A stretch of DNA of 5,397 nucleotides from Kiritimatiellia bacterium (lineage in GTDB: Bacteria > Verrucomicrobiota > Kiritimatiellia > RFP12 > UBA1067). How positions within the stretch are numbered: the first letter of the stretch is position 1; each line of letters opens with the position of its first letter. The notes under the pieces were generated by a model. That model worked only from the letters and a program-made list of their open reading frames with translations. It was not told where the DNA came from and searched no databases. Both the position numbers and the translations under genes were made by a program. This document shows, in pieces, positions 4,987 to 5,397 of this stretch. The stretch is from positions 1-5,397 of the forward strand of contig JAEDMN010000218.1 in NCBI GenBank assembly GCA_016302985.1, read 5' to 3'.

Positions 4987-5397
4987 ATGACGAAACATGC
5001 CTCCCGGCACGTTTTCACTTCCGAGTCGGTTTCGGAAGGCCATCCCGACAAGGTCGCGGACCAGATTTCCGACGCGATCCTCGACGCCTGCATGGCGGGC
5101 GACCCCCACGCGCACGTCGGCTGCGAGACGATGGTGGGCCCCAACCTCGTCGTCAACATGGGCGAGATCACGGCCAAGGGCTACGAGCGGGTCAATCCCC
5201 AGGCCATCGCCCGCGAAGTCGTGAAGGACATCGGCTACGACCGCGCCGAAGAGGGCTTTTGCTGGAACACGTTCAACTACGTCAGCGCGCTGCACGGGCA
5301 GAGCCCGGACATCGCCCAGGGCGTGAACCGCGCCAAGGCCGAGAAGCAGGGCGCCGGCGACCAGGGCATGATGTTCGGCTACGCGACGAACGAGACG
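4987..5397 (+). CDS. metK: S-adenosylmethionine synthetase, N-terminal part (runs off the window)
   Basis: The first 137 residues of an enzyme normally about 380-400 long are present. It makes SAM from methionine and ATP in the cytoplasm as a homotetramer. The N-terminus has TSESVSEGHPDKVADQISDA (11-30) with the ATP-site H19 and metal-site D21. Further on are E47 (monovalent-cation site by family alignment), E60 and Q105 (methionine site), QSPDIAQGV (105-113), which begins the mobile active-site loop, and the signature GAGDQGMMFGYATNET (122-137). All correspond to known active-site positions in E. coli MetK (H14, D16, E42, E55, Q98). The ATG at 4987 sits 7 nt after a purine-rich ribosome site. 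Its own promoter and a SAM-clan leader precede it. The frame is open to the window end, so truncation is only by the window. Confidence 0.97.
   Translation, partial: MTKHASRHVFTSESVSEGHPDKVADQISDAILDACMAGDPHAHVGCETMVGPNLVVNMGEITAKGYERVNPQAIAREVVKDIGYDRAEEGFCWNTFNYVSALHGQSPDIAQGVNRAKAEKQGAGDQGMMFGYATNET

Noticed and set aside
3751..5295. 514-codon open frame on the minus strand across trpR, methyltransferase and metK
   Set aside because: It spans three well-supported plus-strand genes and the metK leader, and ends in low-complexity Ser/Arg/Pro repeats that mirror the Lys/Ala tail codons.

Overview
This is a GC-rich, densely coded bacterial chromosome segment with every gene on the plus strand. 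It holds housekeeping and RNA-metabolism genes and shows no sign of mobile DNA, CRISPR or phage. Strong G/C preference at third codon positions opens long antisense reading frames, which I regard as artefacts. The lineage cannot be fixed from this window. The gene mix, an unknown secreted protein and the histone-H1-like tail would fit a PVC-group bacterium (Kiritimatiellota, Lentisphaerota or Verrucomicrobiota), but that is a weak inference.

Layout. The window opens with the Ala/Pro/Glu-rich C-terminal end of an unidentified protein (to 56). A 54-bp spacer leads to a complete pheT (111-2555), the beta subunit of phenylalanyl-tRNA synthetase with all expected domains, although pheS is not directly upstream. 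A 220-bp gene-free stretch (2556-2775) follows. Its base composition differs from the genes, and it contains well-formed RNA hairpins (a long stem, a GNRA-capped hairpin, a UNCG-type hairpin followed by a T-rich run, and a GGCGCC hairpin beside a ribosome-binding site). It is probably a structured RNA or leader of unknown class. Next come three tightly packed, overlapping genes that look like one operon: a secreted protein of unknown function (2776-3534), a TrpR-family repressor with a GTG start and a long Lys/Ala-rich histone-H1-like tail (3531-4034), and a SpoU/TrmH-family RNA 2'-O-ribose methyltransferase (3988-4845) that starts inside the coding sequence of the TrpR tail.

Immediately after the methyltransferase stop there is an extended -10 promoter (TGG-TATAAT) and a leader of about 120 nt. 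By hand folding, the leader forms a four-way junction carrying the signature of the SAM-I/SAM-IV riboswitch clan: an AUC/GAU P1 and the AA/U internal loop of P3. It precedes metK (4987 to the window end, truncated), the SAM synthetase gene. This makes functional sense: SAM made by MetK would feed back on its own leader, while the neighbouring methyltransferase consumes SAM.

The most notable points are the divergent, compact SAM-clan leader, the TrpR-histone-like fusion with an altered corepressor pocket, and the unexplained structured RNA between pheT and the secreted-protein gene.
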